64,000 nt of DNA, taken from positions 62,001 through 126,000 of the forward strand of contig NZ_BMVV01000017.1 in assembly GCF_014650895.1 (NCBI RefSeq). Direction: 5' to 3'. This document shows positions 17,401 through 25,366 of the stretch, piece after piece. Under the pieces are notes generated by a model. The model saw only the letters and a program-made list of their open reading frames with translations. It made no database searches and was not told the DNA's origin. The position numbers and the translations under genes are program-made. The stretch comes from Streptomyces omiyaensis (GTDB lineage Bacteria; Actinomycetota; Actinomycetes; Streptomycetales; Streptomycetaceae). Within the stretch, counting starts at the first letter, position 1; each line of letters opens with the position of its first letter.

Positions 17401-18412
17401 GCAGCACCCGCGGCGCGGTGAAGAGCCCGACGGTCGAGGCCAGGGCGGGGTGGGGCCGGTCGGCGGCCGGCGAGCCGATCACCAGGTCGTCCACGCCGCA
17501 GTACCGGTGCAGCAGCGTGAGGAACGCGGCGGTGAGCACGTCGGCCGTGGCCGCGCCCTCCTGCCGGGCCAGCTCCGCCGCGCGCTCCAGGGCCCGGTGT
17601 CCGACCGCGAAGCGGCGGGCGTCGCCCTCGGTGCCCCGGGTCTCGCCGCGGGGCCGGTCGGACGGGAACTCCAGCGCCTCGGCGCCGGCCAGCCGCTCGC
17701 GCCAGTGGGCGGTGAGCCGTTCCAGGTCGTCGGCGCCGCGCCGCTCGTGCTCCCACAGCGCGAAGTCCGGGTAGTGCACGGCGGGTTCGGGGAGGCCGGC
17801 GGCGTCGCCCGTACGGGCCGCCCCGTAGTGCCCGGCGAGGTCGCGGAGCAGGAGGCCGTGCGACTCCGGGCCGCAGTGGACCGGGGGGACGTCGAGCAGG
17901 AACAGGTGGTCGTCGGCCGCCACGCGCACCAGCAGCGCGCGCCAGGCCGGGGTGCCGGCCGGGTCGAACGGCTCGCGGGCGCGCCGCGCGACCAGCTCCC
18001 GGGCGGCGCGGAGCCGCTGCGCGTGGTCCCCGCCGTCGGCCTCGACCAGCGGAAGCCGCACCGGGACCCCGGGCGCGACCACCTGGACCGGGCCGTCCTC
18101 GTGCTCCACGAGCGTGGTCCGCAGCGCCTCGTGCCCGGCCGCCAGCGAGGCCAGCGCCGCGTGCAGCGCGTCCCGGTCGAGCTCGCCCCGCAGGCGCAGC
18201 AGCAGGGGCGTGCCGCCGGCGGGGCCGCCGCCGGGCGCGGCGGCGCGGTCGAGGAAGCGGAGCGACTCCTGCGCGGGCGAGAGGGGGGCCGGGCCCGTGT
18301 GCCCGCGCGGGGCCAGGCCGGGCTCCGCCGCCGCCTGCCGCCGCACCCGCTCCAGGAAGCGCGCGCGGCGCTCCTCGGGCAGCGCGGCGAGGCGCTGGGT
18401 CATGTCGGTCAC
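14441..18412 (-). CDS. Monomodular NRPS, C-A-T-TE
   Basis: A 1323-residue synthetase. Condensation domain at about 40-480, but its active site reads HCGPES (from His179) instead of HHxxxDG. The adenylation domain spans about 500-990: YTSGSTGKPKG, NGYGPTE, YRTGDL and Lys981 in SSGK. Hand alignment to GrsA gives the specificity code D-V-F-D-F-G-G-V-T-K; an acid at position four could suit an amino-bearing substrate, but this is tentative. The carrier domain has Ser1039 in LAGGNSLQ. The thioesterase has Ser1170 in GWSYGG, Asp1197 and His1301. The GTG start overlaps the upstream M20 stop (GTGA); an ATG three codons later is the alternative. It activates one amino acid and releases it by TE. Confidence 0.93.
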   Translation of the reverse strand: MTDMTQRLAALPEERRARFLERVRRQAAAEPGLAPRGHTGPAPLSPAQESLRFLDRAAAPGGGPAGGTPLLLRLRGELDRDALHAALASLAAGHEALRTTLVEHEDGPVQVVAPGVPVRLPLVEADGGDHAQRLRAARELVARRAREPFDPAGTPAWRALLVRVAADDHLFLLDVPPVHCGPESHGLLLRDLAGHYGAARTGDAAGLPEPAVHYPDFALWEHERRGADDLERLTAHWRERLAGAEALEFPSDRPRGETRGTEGDARRFAVGHRALERAAELARQEGAATADVLTAAFLTLLHRYCGVDDLVIGSPAADRPHPALASTVGLFTAPRVLRADLSGDPDFRALVRRVARESAEASAHGGLPFDRLVEAVEPVSDPSRPPVYPVEFEVRREEAAVALPGLVTSVELLRAGAPRTDMSWTLTCPSGAGADGVLDIVFDGGLFDAESVARFAGHYDGLLHSLTAAPDAPLSAAELLGPADLAFLAEVGGGPVRPVRESTVVREFEARVEEAPDGTAVVVDDAATSYAELNLRANRLAALLRGRGVGRGDRVGLCLRRNADLPASILAVLKTGAAYVPLDPSSPAGRVAEIAADAEVRLVVAHAEAGRAVRGVGAPVVVLDEVRAELAELPGHNPPLAARPGDVAYVIYTSGSTGKPKGVLLEHRGVVNFIDSTRELFELTPADRVLGFASATFDVSVFETFSALLTGARLYVATDEERLSVDRLQSLMERHGITVIDLPPTVMPLLAPERFDALRIAFVGGESFSGELVNRWNPGRRLFNGYGPTECTVTMIVEECPGSWESSPPIGLPMANHVAHVLDRELRPVPVGVPGELVIGGAGLARGYLGRDELTAQKFIADPFGTAPGGRLYRTGDLVKRLPDGRLVFLGRIDQQVKIRGLRIELGEVESALTGFDGIGPVSVVAWTDDHGAKHLVGYLTGVTGQQVPAVREHLGALLPAYMIPSYFVVLDELPVTSSGKVDRRRLPAPDPGRAGGERGDRRPPTATERRLLREVLAPLLGEDRVGVHDDFFLAGGNSLQAVQLMSAIKRRFGVEIALGDFFASPTVAHLAATVDARRAVRRDTGRTPVPMRASGPAQVILMHPSGGALFCYVPLLRALPESVSVTGFAADPQDCALPPREGLAASAARIAHRLLETGLPDAYCLAGWSYGGVLAFEVARQIEEKTGQRAPVVLLDSAYDEDPVPLDEATVRERFVHDLARLTGRAPEEIAPELDEAGGEVADSYRTFRFCALAMQEYRPPAPYGGPVTLLTASPRIAMEEQWRAVCTGPFRAENVPGDHYTLFTEPALSRVVAALEATLPS

Positions 18413-19533
18413 TTGATGCTCCTCAGCGGCGGCGGCGCGGCGCCCACCAGGTCGCCGGTGCGCCCGGGCAGGTGGGCCAGCTCCGCGATGGCGATGGTCA
18501 GGACGTCGATGCCGCGCAGGTAGTCCGCGAGGACGATGTGCTCGTCGTCGGCGTGGTCGAGGCTGCTGTCGCCCGGGCCGTAGGTGGCCATGGGGACGTC
18601 CCACACCTCGGCGAGGGTGTTCATGTCCGAGGTGGCCGTCTTCAGCACGAGCCGCGGCTGGGCGTGCAGCCGGCGGATGCCGGTGACCAGGGCGCGTACC
18701 ACCGGGTCGGCCCGGCCCACCCGGCAGGCCGACACCGCGTTCAGCACCTTGAGCTCGCCCTCGGCCAGCCGCTCGCGCAGCTCGCGCACCAGCTTCTCGT
18801 CGTCGAAGCCGGGAGGGGTGCGGATGCTGAGGTCCATCGAGGCGGAGGTCAGGTCGGCGTTGAGCCGGCACAGCGTGGGGCCCGGCCGGTCGAAGACGGC
18901 GTGGCTCGCGTCCGGGCCGAGCAGGTCGAGCAGTGCGTTCCAGCAGGAGACGGCCAGTTCGGACGCCTTCGGCACCGGGTTGCTCGGGTGGGTGGCGGCG
19001 CACTTGACGGTGTAGCGCAGGTCGAGCTTGCCCTTGTAGCCGAGCACCACGCTCGACCAGCCGCTCGGCTCGCCGATGATCAGGGCGTCCGGTCGCTCGT
19101 GGCGGGCCCGGATCGCCATCGCGCCCCGCGAGGAGGGGGTCTCCTCCTCGACGACGCCGATCACCACGATCCTGCCGGGGAAGTCCACCGCGCCGGCCGC
19201 GGCGCAGATCATCGCGGCCAGCGGTCCCTTCGCGTCCACCGCGCCCCGGCCGTAGAGCCGGCCGTCCTCGGAGCGGACCGGGACGTGGCCCGGGACGGTG
19301 TCCATGTGCCCGAGCAGCATCAGGGTCGGGCCGTCGCCGCGCTCGATCACGCCGATCGCGTTGCCCACGTCGTCGATGTGCGCGGCGAAGCCCAGGCCCG
19401 TCATCGCCTCGACGAGGAAGTCGGCCAGTTCGCGCTCGTGGTACGAGGGGGAGGAGGTCTCCAGCATCGTGCGCAGCAGTCCGGCGGCGTACGTCTCGGT
19501 GACTCTGCCCGAGGGGGTGAAGGGCCAGTTCAT
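18409..19533 (-). CDS. lysK: LysK-type M20 metallopeptidase (AmCP-product hydrolase)
   Basis: A 374-residue M20-family zinc hydrolase. The metal and catalytic blocks are GHMDTVPG, YGRGAVDAKGPLAAMI and VVEEETPSSRGA; the late His is in SLDHADDEHI. In AmCP pathways the LysK type cuts the isopeptide bond between the C-terminal Glu of LysW and the finished amino acid, freeing the product. It starts inside the LysX-type ligase stop (ATGA) and its own stop overlaps the NRPS start, so ligase, hydrolase and NRPS are translationally coupled. That order suggests the freed amino acid is passed toward the NRPS branch. Confidence 0.88.
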   Translation of the reverse strand: MNWPFTPSGRVTETYAAGLLRTMLETSSPSYHERELADFLVEAMTGLGFAAHIDDVGNAIGVIERGDGPTLMLLGHMDTVPGHVPVRSEDGRLYGRGAVDAKGPLAAMICAAAGAVDFPGRIVVIGVVEEETPSSRGAMAIRARHERPDALIIGEPSGWSSVVLGYKGKLDLRYTVKCAATHPSNPVPKASELAVSCWNALLDLLGPDASHAVFDRPGPTLCRLNADLTSASMDLSIRTPPGFDDEKLVRELRERLAEGELKVLNAVSACRVGRADPVVRALVTGIRRLHAQPRLVLKTATSDMNTLAEVWDVPMATYGPGDSSLDHADDEHIVLADYLRGIDVLTIAIAELAHLPGRTGDLVGAAPPPLRSIK

Positions 19534-20408
19534 CGCTGACTCCGTTCCAGCAGGTGGTCGAGGATGCGGTCCGCGACGCTGACCCGGTCGCCGAGGACGG
19601 ACTGGAAACCGGAGAACTCCACCCGGTGGTTGACCTCCAGGACCAGCAGACGGCCGTCGCGGTCCTCGATGAGGTCGACGCCGGCGATGTCCGCGCCGAC
19701 GGCGACGGCCGCTTCGAGGGCGAGCTTCTCGATCTCGGGCGTCACCTCGCAGGGCAGCGTCCGGCCGCCGAGCGCCACGTTGGTGCGCAGGGCCTCGCCG
19801 GTCCGGTAGATCGCGCCGGCCACCTGTCCGCCGATCACGATCACGCGGATGTCCCGGTCCGGCTTGTCGACCAGCTCCTGCACGTACGCGAGGTGCGACT
19901 GCGGTCCGGCCAGCGCGCCGGCGTACTCCAGGACGCCCTCCGCCGCGACGCGGTCGGGGAGCTGGACCACCAGCCGGCCCCACGAGCCGACCAGCGGCTT
20001 GAGCACCGCCGGGTAGCCGAGGGAGTCCAGGGCGTCCAGGGCGGCCTGCGGGGTGAGGGCGAGCGCGGTCCGTGGCGTCGGGACGCGGGCCGCCGTCAGG
20101 GCCTGGGTGGTGAGCCACTTGTCGCCGCACACCTCGGTCGCGGACACGCTGTTGACCACGTCGACCCCCGCCGCGGCGAGGCAGCGGGCCGCGTACGCCG
20201 CGCGCGTCTGGCCGATCTCCCGGTTCAGCGCGAGGCCCCAGGGCAGCTCGCGCCGCTCGGCGGGGAACCACTGCCGCCGCGGGTCGAGGTGCTCGTAGGG
20301 GACACCACGCCGCTCGAAGGCGTCGAACAGCCGCTTCTCGTCAGCGCCGATCCTGCTGGCGAGCACGGCGATCCTGCGGGCGTCTGGGCGCTCGGGCGTT
20401 GCTGACAC
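19530..20408 (-). CDS. lysX: LysX-type ATP-grasp ligase (loads glutamate on AmCP)
   Basis: A 292-residue RimK/LysX-family ligase. The family signature KPLVGSWGRLV is present, with DKWLTTQAL before it, VQELVDKPDRDIRVIVIGG and the metal-binding LLVLEVNHRVEFSGF. LysX enzymes join the alpha-amino group of glutamate or aminoadipate to the C-terminal Glu of LysW. The GTG start (MSATPERPDARRIAVLASRIG) is chosen because GGAGG lies just upstream and the length then matches the family. First gene of the leftward operon, divergent from the sulfotransferase operon. Confidence 0.88.
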   Translation of the reverse strand: MSATPERPDARRIAVLASRIGADEKRLFDAFERRGVPYEHLDPRRQWFPAERRELPWGLALNREIGQTRAAYAARCLAAAGVDVVNSVSATEVCGDKWLTTQALTAARVPTPRTALALTPQAALDALDSLGYPAVLKPLVGSWGRLVVQLPDRVAAEGVLEYAGALAGPQSHLAYVQELVDKPDRDIRVIVIGGQVAGAIYRTGEALRTNVALGGRTLPCEVTPEIEKLALEAAVAVGADIAGVDLIEDRDGRLLVLEVNHRVEFSGFQSVLGDRVSVADRILDHLLERSQR

Positions 20409-20661
20409 GTGACCTCCGTATGAAGCACCACTGCTGGACCGGACGGCGGGCCGGGCCCGCCGCGTGGAGGAAAAAAATAAGAGGGCGGGGCCGGCCCGCG
20501 CGTCCGCGCCGAATGGAATCGCAAGGACGCATCGCAGGGAGCCGGGCCGTCGTGATTGCGAATTCTGATTACCCGGCCCGGACCGGCGCCGTGCCATTCT
20601 TGACCGCATTCGAGAACACGGCGGAAATCATCGGCCGCCGCGAGGCACAGAGGGGGAAGTC
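20409..20661. promoter_or_regulatory. Divergent promoter region of the two AmCP operons
   Basis: A 253-bp stretch between lysX (left) and the sulfotransferase (right). It contains an A-rich run near 20470 (aaaaaaataag), unusual for this DNA, and AT-richer sequence around 20550-20640. It should carry promoters for both core operons and is a good place to look for a shared regulator site. No operator recognised. Confidence 0.6.
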
Positions 20662-21393
20662 GTGGAGAGAACGTCGGAACGGATTCCGGTGCTCGCCCTG
20701 TGGAGCGCGCCGCGCTGCCGGTCGACCGCGTTCGCGCGGATGATGACGGAGCGGGGCGACCACGCCGTCGTGCACGAGCCGCTCTCCCGGGTGGTCGACT
20801 TCGGCGAGGTCGAGGTCGGCGACCACGTCGCGCACGACGAGCGGGACGTGCTCGCCCACCTGCGCGCCATGGCGGCCCGTCAGCCGGTGTTCTTCAAGGA
20901 CACCACGGACTTCCCCTACCCGGCGCTCCTCGCCGACGAGGACTTCCTCGCCGCCGCGACCCACACCTTCATCATCCGCGACCCGGCCGAGGCGATCGCC
21001 TCGCACCACGCGCTCAACCCGGAGCTGGGCCGGGACGAGATCGGCTTCGCCCGGCTGTACGAGATCTTCGCCGCCGTGCAGGCCGTCACCGGCACCACGC
21101 CGGTCGTCATCGACTCCGACGACCTGCTCGACCGCCCCGCCGAGACCGTGCGGGCCTACTGCGAGGCGGTGGGCATCCCCTTCCTCCCCGAGGCGCTGAG
21201 CTGGCAGCCGGGCATGCGCGCCGAGTGGCGGTCGACCGACCGGTGGCACCGGGCGACCAGCGAGACCTCCGGCTTCGCCCGCGGCAGGACCGACGGCGCC
21301 CTGAAGGTGGCGGCGGACCCGGTGCTGAGCGCCTTCCGCGACCACCACCAGCCCTACTACGAGAAGCTGCGCGCCGCCGCACTCCGCCCGTGA
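20662..21393 (+). CDS. PAPS-dependent sulfotransferase
   Basis: A 243-residue sulfotransferase-fold protein. The 5'-phosphosulfate loop is at WSAPRCRSTAFARMM (about residues 13-27), and the 3'-phosphate-binding region at HTFIIRDPAEAIASHH. It should transfer sulfate from PAPS to a hydroxyl group. PAPS-making genes (cysC, cysD, cysN) end the same operon, and the AmCP genes lie between. In azabicycle pathways such as vazabitide A and azinomycin B, sulfation turns a hydroxyl into a leaving group for aziridine closure, and that is the role I infer. GTG start with AGAGGGGGAAG upstream. Confidence 0.85.
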   Translation: MERTSERIPVLALWSAPRCRSTAFARMMTERGDHAVVHEPLSRVVDFGEVEVGDHVAHDERDVLAHLRAMAARQPVFFKDTTDFPYPALLADEDFLAAATHTFIIRDPAEAIASHHALNPELGRDEIGFARLYEIFAAVQAVTGTTPVVIDSDDLLDRPAETVRAYCEAVGIPFLPEALSWQPGMRAEWRSTDRWHRATSETSGFARGRTDGALKVAADPVLSAFRDHHQPYYEKLRAAALRP

Positions 21394-21528
21394 CGTCCGG
21401 CGGGCCCGTCCGCCTGCTTACCCGGCGCGTACGCCGCATCCGCATTCGGATGGGCAGGGTAATCGCCATGCGGACGATGAGCACGAATCAGCAGACTACG
21501 TTCGAGTCGTACATTCCGTTCCAGCGAG

Positions 21529-22125
21529 GTGGGGCACTTGACGGGGATCTCGACGTCCTCAGCCACAAGGTTTCTGTTCGATCGGATCGATATTTCCGAG
21601 CATCGCAATAACGCGGCGATATCCTCGGCGGCGGAGACCGGAGCAGGGGCATTCAATGTGTGGCGGAACTCGTTCGCGGCGGAATACCTGCCGGCGGGCG
21701 GGAGCCTCGTCCACGTGGACGGGGTCCCCTTCGAGTTCCCGCCGGTCTGCGAGGGGTCCGACAACATCCGCTGCGCCGGCCAGTTCATCAAGGTCCCCCG
21801 GGACCGCTACGACTGGATCCACGTCCTGGCCGCGTCCGAGCGGCGCTCCGAGGACACCGTCGACCTGACCTTCGCGGACGGCTCGGTCGACGCCGAGCCG
21901 CTGCGGGTCTCCGACTTCTGGGCCGCCCCGGCGTGGTTCGGCGAGGTCAAGGCCTTCGAGAGCCTGGCCATGCACTACCCGCACCACGTGCAGCGGGGCA
22001 TCCCCGCGGTGATGTGGGCGCAGCGGGTGGCCGTGACCCGGAGGGCCGACCTCACCGGCATCCTGCTCCCGCGCAACGTCGCGATGCACATCTTCGCCGT
22101 CACCCTCCAGCGGACGGAGCTCTGA
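21529..22125 (+). CDS. Unknown protein; candidate small subunit of an aziridine-forming pair (AziU2/Vzb11-like position)
   Basis: A 198-residue soluble protein with no motif I recognise. Features include SSAAETGAGAFNVWRNSF near residue 35, DGVPFEFPPVCEGSDNIRC, and a beta-rich central part (RYDWIHVLAASERRSEDT) that resembles a beta-sandwich. Its stop is 1 bp before the next start, so the two proteins should be made together. In vazabitide A and azinomycin B a two-protein complex with no known-family similarity (Vzb10/11, AziU3/U2) closes the aziridine by sulfate elimination. This pair, directly after the sulfotransferase, sits where it would be expected. The start may instead be the TTG three codons on, which has a better AGGTGGGG site. 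Confidence 0.6.
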   Translation: MGHLTGISTSSATRFLFDRIDISEHRNNAAISSAAETGAGAFNVWRNSFAAEYLPAGGSLVHVDGVPFEFPPVCEGSDNIRCAGQFIKVPRDRYDWIHVLAASERRSEDTVDLTFADGSVDAEPLRVSDFWAAPAWFGEVKAFESLAMHYPHHVQRGIPAVMWAQRVAVTRRADLTGILLPRNVAMHIFAVTLQRTEL

Positions 22126-22126
22126 C

Positions 22127-23179
22127 ATGACCGTCGAAACGACCGCGCGCACCTACACGATCAGCGGTCCGGAACCCGAGCTGTGGTACCGCGACCTCAT
22201 CAGCTGCCTCCAGGCCACCACCGGTGCGGTGCTGGCACGCCAGGGCGCCGACCCCCTCGCCGTCCTCGGCTCGGGCTGGCGGTTCCTGCACCTGCCGGGC
22301 GACGTCCGGCACGAGGAGTTCTACTACCCGTGCCCGCCCGACGCGTCCGGGACGGTCGACCTCGGCACCGTGCTGGCGCCGCACCACGCGCTGAGCGCGC
22401 GCTGGTGGCGGCCGGCCGACGAGGAGGACGTCTGGAGCGAGGTGCGCGCCTCGCTCGCCGAGGACCGGCCGGTCATCGCGGCCGTCGACAACTTCCACCT
22501 GCCGTTCCGGCCCGCCTACGGGGACGTGCACGCCGCGCACCAGGTGGTGATCTACGGCCTCGACGAGACCCGCGGCGTCGTCCACGTCTCCGACGCGATG
22601 CCGCCGGCCTTCCGCGGCGCGGTCCCGATCGAGCAGTTCCTGCGCAGCTGGAACTCGGAGAACCCGACCGACGTCCAGGACGCCTTCTTCAGCGACTCCC
22701 GGATCGGCCGGCGCTGCCTCGACGTGCGGCTGGACGCCGTCCCCGCCCCCCTCACGCCCGAACTGCTCGGCGGCTTCCTCCGCTCCAACGGCGAGCACTT
22801 CACCACCGCGGGCCCGGCCCGCACCGGCCTCGCGGGCTTCGACCGCTTCGCCGCGGAACTCCTCGAACGGTGCCGTGCGGGCGACGCCGGCGCGCTGCGC
22901 GAGCTCTACCCCTTCGGCTGGGCCATGCAGGCGCAGGCCTCGCTCCACGGCGAACTGCTGCGCCGCTGCGGCGGCGAGTGGCGCGACCCGGCGCTGGCCG
23001 GAGCGGGCCGCGCGGTCGAGACCGTGGCGCACGCCTGGACCGGACTGCGCTTCACCGGCGCGCACGGCCTCGACGACCCGCGCGCGGCCGCCCTCGACAT
23101 CGCGCACCACACCACCCTGCTGCGCGGCGCCTACGCCCGCGCGGTCGACGCCGTCGGCGCCGTGGCGGCCCGGCTCTGA
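22127..23179 (+). CDS. BtrH/C39-like protein; candidate large subunit of an aziridine-forming pair (AziU3/Vzb10-like position)
   Basis: A 350-residue protein. Its N-terminal ~190 residues resemble the BtrH N-terminal fold (papain/C39-like): a Cys at residue 27 in LISCLQATTGAVLARQG, then VIAAVDNFHLPFRPAYGD, a His in HAAHQVVIYGLDE, and an Asp in VHVSDAMPP. BtrH moves an acyl group from a carrier protein to an amine. The C-terminal ~150 residues are helical and unassigned. By position and pairing it is the best candidate for the sulfate-eliminating aziridine synthase; an acyltransferase role on carrier-bound substrate is the alternative. The two ideas are kept open because homology to AziU3 could not be tested here. 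Confidence 0.6.
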   Translation: MTVETTARTYTISGPEPELWYRDLISCLQATTGAVLARQGADPLAVLGSGWRFLHLPGDVRHEEFYYPCPPDASGTVDLGTVLAPHHALSARWWRPADEEDVWSEVRASLAEDRPVIAAVDNFHLPFRPAYGDVHAAHQVVIYGLDETRGVVHVSDAMPPAFRGAVPIEQFLRSWNSENPTDVQDAFFSDSRIGRRCLDVRLDAVPAPLTPELLGGFLRSNGEHFTTAGPARTGLAGFDRFAAELLERCRAGDAGALRELYPFGWAMQAQASLHGELLRRCGGEWRDPALAGAGRAVETVAHAWTGLRFTGAHGLDDPRAAALDIAHHTTLLRGAYARAVDAVGAVAARL

Positions 23180-23219
23180 TCGTGTCCGCATCGACCCTCG
23201 TGACCTCCCGGAGTGAAGA

Positions 23220-24518
23220 GTGAGCAGCAAGCTGGCAGCGCTCGGCGGTACGCCGGCCGTGCCGAAAGACCGACGTCATGTGCAGTGGCCCCTGATCGAG
23301 GACGAGGACCGCAAGGCCGTCCTCGACGCCCTCGACGGCGCCCGCCTGGTGTCCGACACCGACGGCGTGAACCCGGTCTCCGACCTGGAGCACGAGTGGG
23401 CCCGCCGCTTCGGCTTCGCGCAGTGCGTCGCGGTGTCCAACGGCACCGCCGCGCTGTCCCTGGCGCTGTCCGCGCTCGGCGTCGGCCCCGGGGACGAGGT
23501 GATCGTGCCCGCGCTCAGCTTCATCGCCACCGGGCTCGCGCCGGTGCACCAGATGGCGGTCCCGGTCTTCGCCGACATCGACCCGGTCACCTTCAACATC
23601 GACCCGGACGACATCGAGCGGCGGATCACGCCCAGGACCCGCGCGATCATCCCCGTCCACCTGCACGGCGCGCCCGCGGACATGGACCGCATCATGGCGA
23701 TCGCCCGCAAGCACGACCTCGTGGTGGTCGAGGACGCCGCACAGGCCCCCGGGGCGACCCACCGCGGCCGCCCGGTCGGCGGGATCGGCGACGCCGGCTC
23801 CTTCAGCCTCCAGGTCAGCAAGAACATCCCGACCTGCGGCGAGGGCGGCCTGCTCGTGACCGGCAGCGGCGAACTGGCCGAGGCGATGCGCCGGGGCCGG
23901 CAGTTCGGCGAGGTGATCGAGGCCGGCCGCGACCGCGACTACGTCTCGTACGGCCTCGGCTGGAACCACAAGATGAACGCCCTCCAGGCCGCCTTCACCT
24001 CCGCGCAGCTCGCCCGCTTCGACGGGTACGAGGAGCGCCGGCAGCGGAACGTCACCGACTTCCTCGCCCGGCTCGCGGAGCTGCCCGGCCTCCGGGTGCC
24101 CACCGCGCTCCCCGACACCACCCACGTCTGGCACATCCTGCGCTTCCGCTTCGACCCGGTCGCGTTCGGCCTGGACGGCGTGGGCCCGCAGGCGCTGCGC
24201 TCGGCCCTGCGCCGGCTGCTGCGCGCCGAGGGCGTCCCGATGTCGCAGTACCAGCTGATGCCGCTGCCCGACCAGAAGGTCTTCGTCGACCGCCTCGGCT
24301 TCGGCTCGGGCCACCCGTGGGCCGTGACCGGCGCGCCCGGCACCGTCCGGGGCGAGGACTACCCGGTGACCCGCGAGGTCATCGCGGACTCGCTGACCCT
24401 CCAGAAGCGCCACCTCAACCCCGGCGCGGGCGAACTGCTCTCGCTGTACGCCGACGCCTTCGAGAAGGTGTGGGCCAACAGGGACATGGTGGCCACGCTC
24501 GCGAAGGCGGCGTCATGA
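23220..24518 (+). CDS. DegT/DnrJ/EryC1-type PLP aminotransferase
   Basis: A 432-residue fold-type I aminotransferase. Conserved blocks: AVSNGTAALSLALSALGVGPGDEVIVPALSF (start of the PLP phosphate site), VVEDAAQAPG, and the Schiff-base lysine in SLQVSKNIPTCGEGG. It should aminate a ketone or aldehyde of the growing carrier-bound chain. After two-carbon extension by the transketolase, this is the step that would install the second amino group of a DADH-type amino acid. GTG start with CCCGGAGTGAAGA upstream; the stop overlaps the next start (ATGA). Confidence 0.92.
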   Translation: MSSKLAALGGTPAVPKDRRHVQWPLIEDEDRKAVLDALDGARLVSDTDGVNPVSDLEHEWARRFGFAQCVAVSNGTAALSLALSALGVGPGDEVIVPALSFIATGLAPVHQMAVPVFADIDPVTFNIDPDDIERRITPRTRAIIPVHLHGAPADMDRIMAIARKHDLVVVEDAAQAPGATHRGRPVGGIGDAGSFSLQVSKNIPTCGEGGLLVTGSGELAEAMRRGRQFGEVIEAGRDRDYVSYGLGWNHKMNALQAAFTSAQLARFDGYEERRQRNVTDFLARLAELPGLRVPTALPDTTHVWHILRFRFDPVAFGLDGVGPQALRSALRRLLRAEGVPMSQYQLMPLPDQKVFVDRLGFGSGHPWAVTGAPGTVRGEDYPVTREVIADSLTLQKRHLNPGAGELLSLYADAFEKVWANRDMVATLAKAAS

Positions 24519-25366
24519 CCGGGACCCAGCTCCTCGAACGGGACGCGCTCGGGACGCTCGACGCCGTCGCCGCCCGCATCCGCCGGCACGTGGTCGACAT
24601 GTGCGCCGGGCCCGAGGGCGGCCACCTCGGCGGCGGCCTCTCCTGCACCGACGTGCTCACCGCCCTGTACTTCTCCGTCCTCGACGTGGACCCGGCCCGG
24701 CCGGACGACCCGCACCGCGACCGCTTCCTGCTCAGCAAGGGCCACGCCGCCGTCGCGCTCTACGCGACCCTGGCCGAGCGCGGCTACTTCCCGGTCGAGG
24801 AGCTCGCCGACTTCGGCCGCCCCGGCAGCCGGCTGATGGGCCACCCGGTCCGCGCGGTGCCCGGCGTGGAGCTGCCGACCGGCTCGCTCGGCCACGGGCT
24901 CGCCCTGGCCTGCGGCTTCGCGCTGGCCGCCCGCCACGCGCAGAGCCCGGCGCGCAGCTTCGTCCTGCTCGGCGACGGCGAACTGCAGGAGGGCTCGGTG
25001 TGGGAGGCCGCGATCGCGGCCGCCAGTCTGCGCCTCGACCGGCTGGTCGCCGTCGTGGACTGCAACGGCCTCCAGCTGACCGGACCGACCCAGGGCATCG
25101 CGCCCATGGAGCCGCTGGCCGACCGCTGGCGCAGCTTCGGATGGGCGGTGCGCGAGGTGGACGGCCACGACCCGGCGCTGCTCGCCGAGCACCTCGACGG
25201 CGCGCCGTGGGAGCCGGGCAAGCCGAGCGTGCTGCTCGCCCGCACGGTCAAGGGCCACGGCGTGCCCTTCCTCGCCGGCCGCCCGGCGAGCCACTACGTC
25301 ACCCTCTCGCCCCGCAACCACTCGCGGGCGCTGAACGCACTGCGAGCCACGGAGGACCTGGGATGA
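24515..25366 (+). CDS. Transketolase, N-terminal (thiamine diphosphate-binding) subunit
   Basis: A 283-residue half transketolase. Typical motifs: HLGGGLSCTDVLTALYF, LSKGHAAVALYATLA, LPTGSLGHGLALACG and the ThDP/Mg site GDGELQEGSVWEAA ending in NGLQLTG. It needs the C-terminal subunit encoded next (ATGA overlap). In vazabitide A biosynthesis a split transketolase adds a two-carbon ketol unit to the AmCP-bound glutamate semialdehyde; the same role is inferred from the neighbouring AmCP, LysY and LysZ genes. Confidence 0.93.
   Translation: MTGTQLLERDALGTLDAVAARIRRHVVDMCAGPEGGHLGGGLSCTDVLTALYFSVLDVDPARPDDPHRDRFLLSKGHAAVALYATLAERGYFPVEELADFGRPGSRLMGHPVRAVPGVELPTGSLGHGLALACGFALAARHAQSPARSFVLLGDGELQEGSVWEAAIAAASLRLDRLVAVVDCNGLQLTGPTQGIAPMEPLADRWRSFGWAVREVDGHDPALLAEHLDGAPWEPGKPSVLLARTVKGHGVPFLAGRPASHYVTLSPRNHSRALNALRATEDLG

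Noticed and set aside
14114..18523. Long plus-strand open frame (about 1470 codons) opposite the NRPS
   Set aside because: It is the high-GC antisense shadow of a gene with four recognisable domains; composition is Val/Arg/Gly-rich without motifs.
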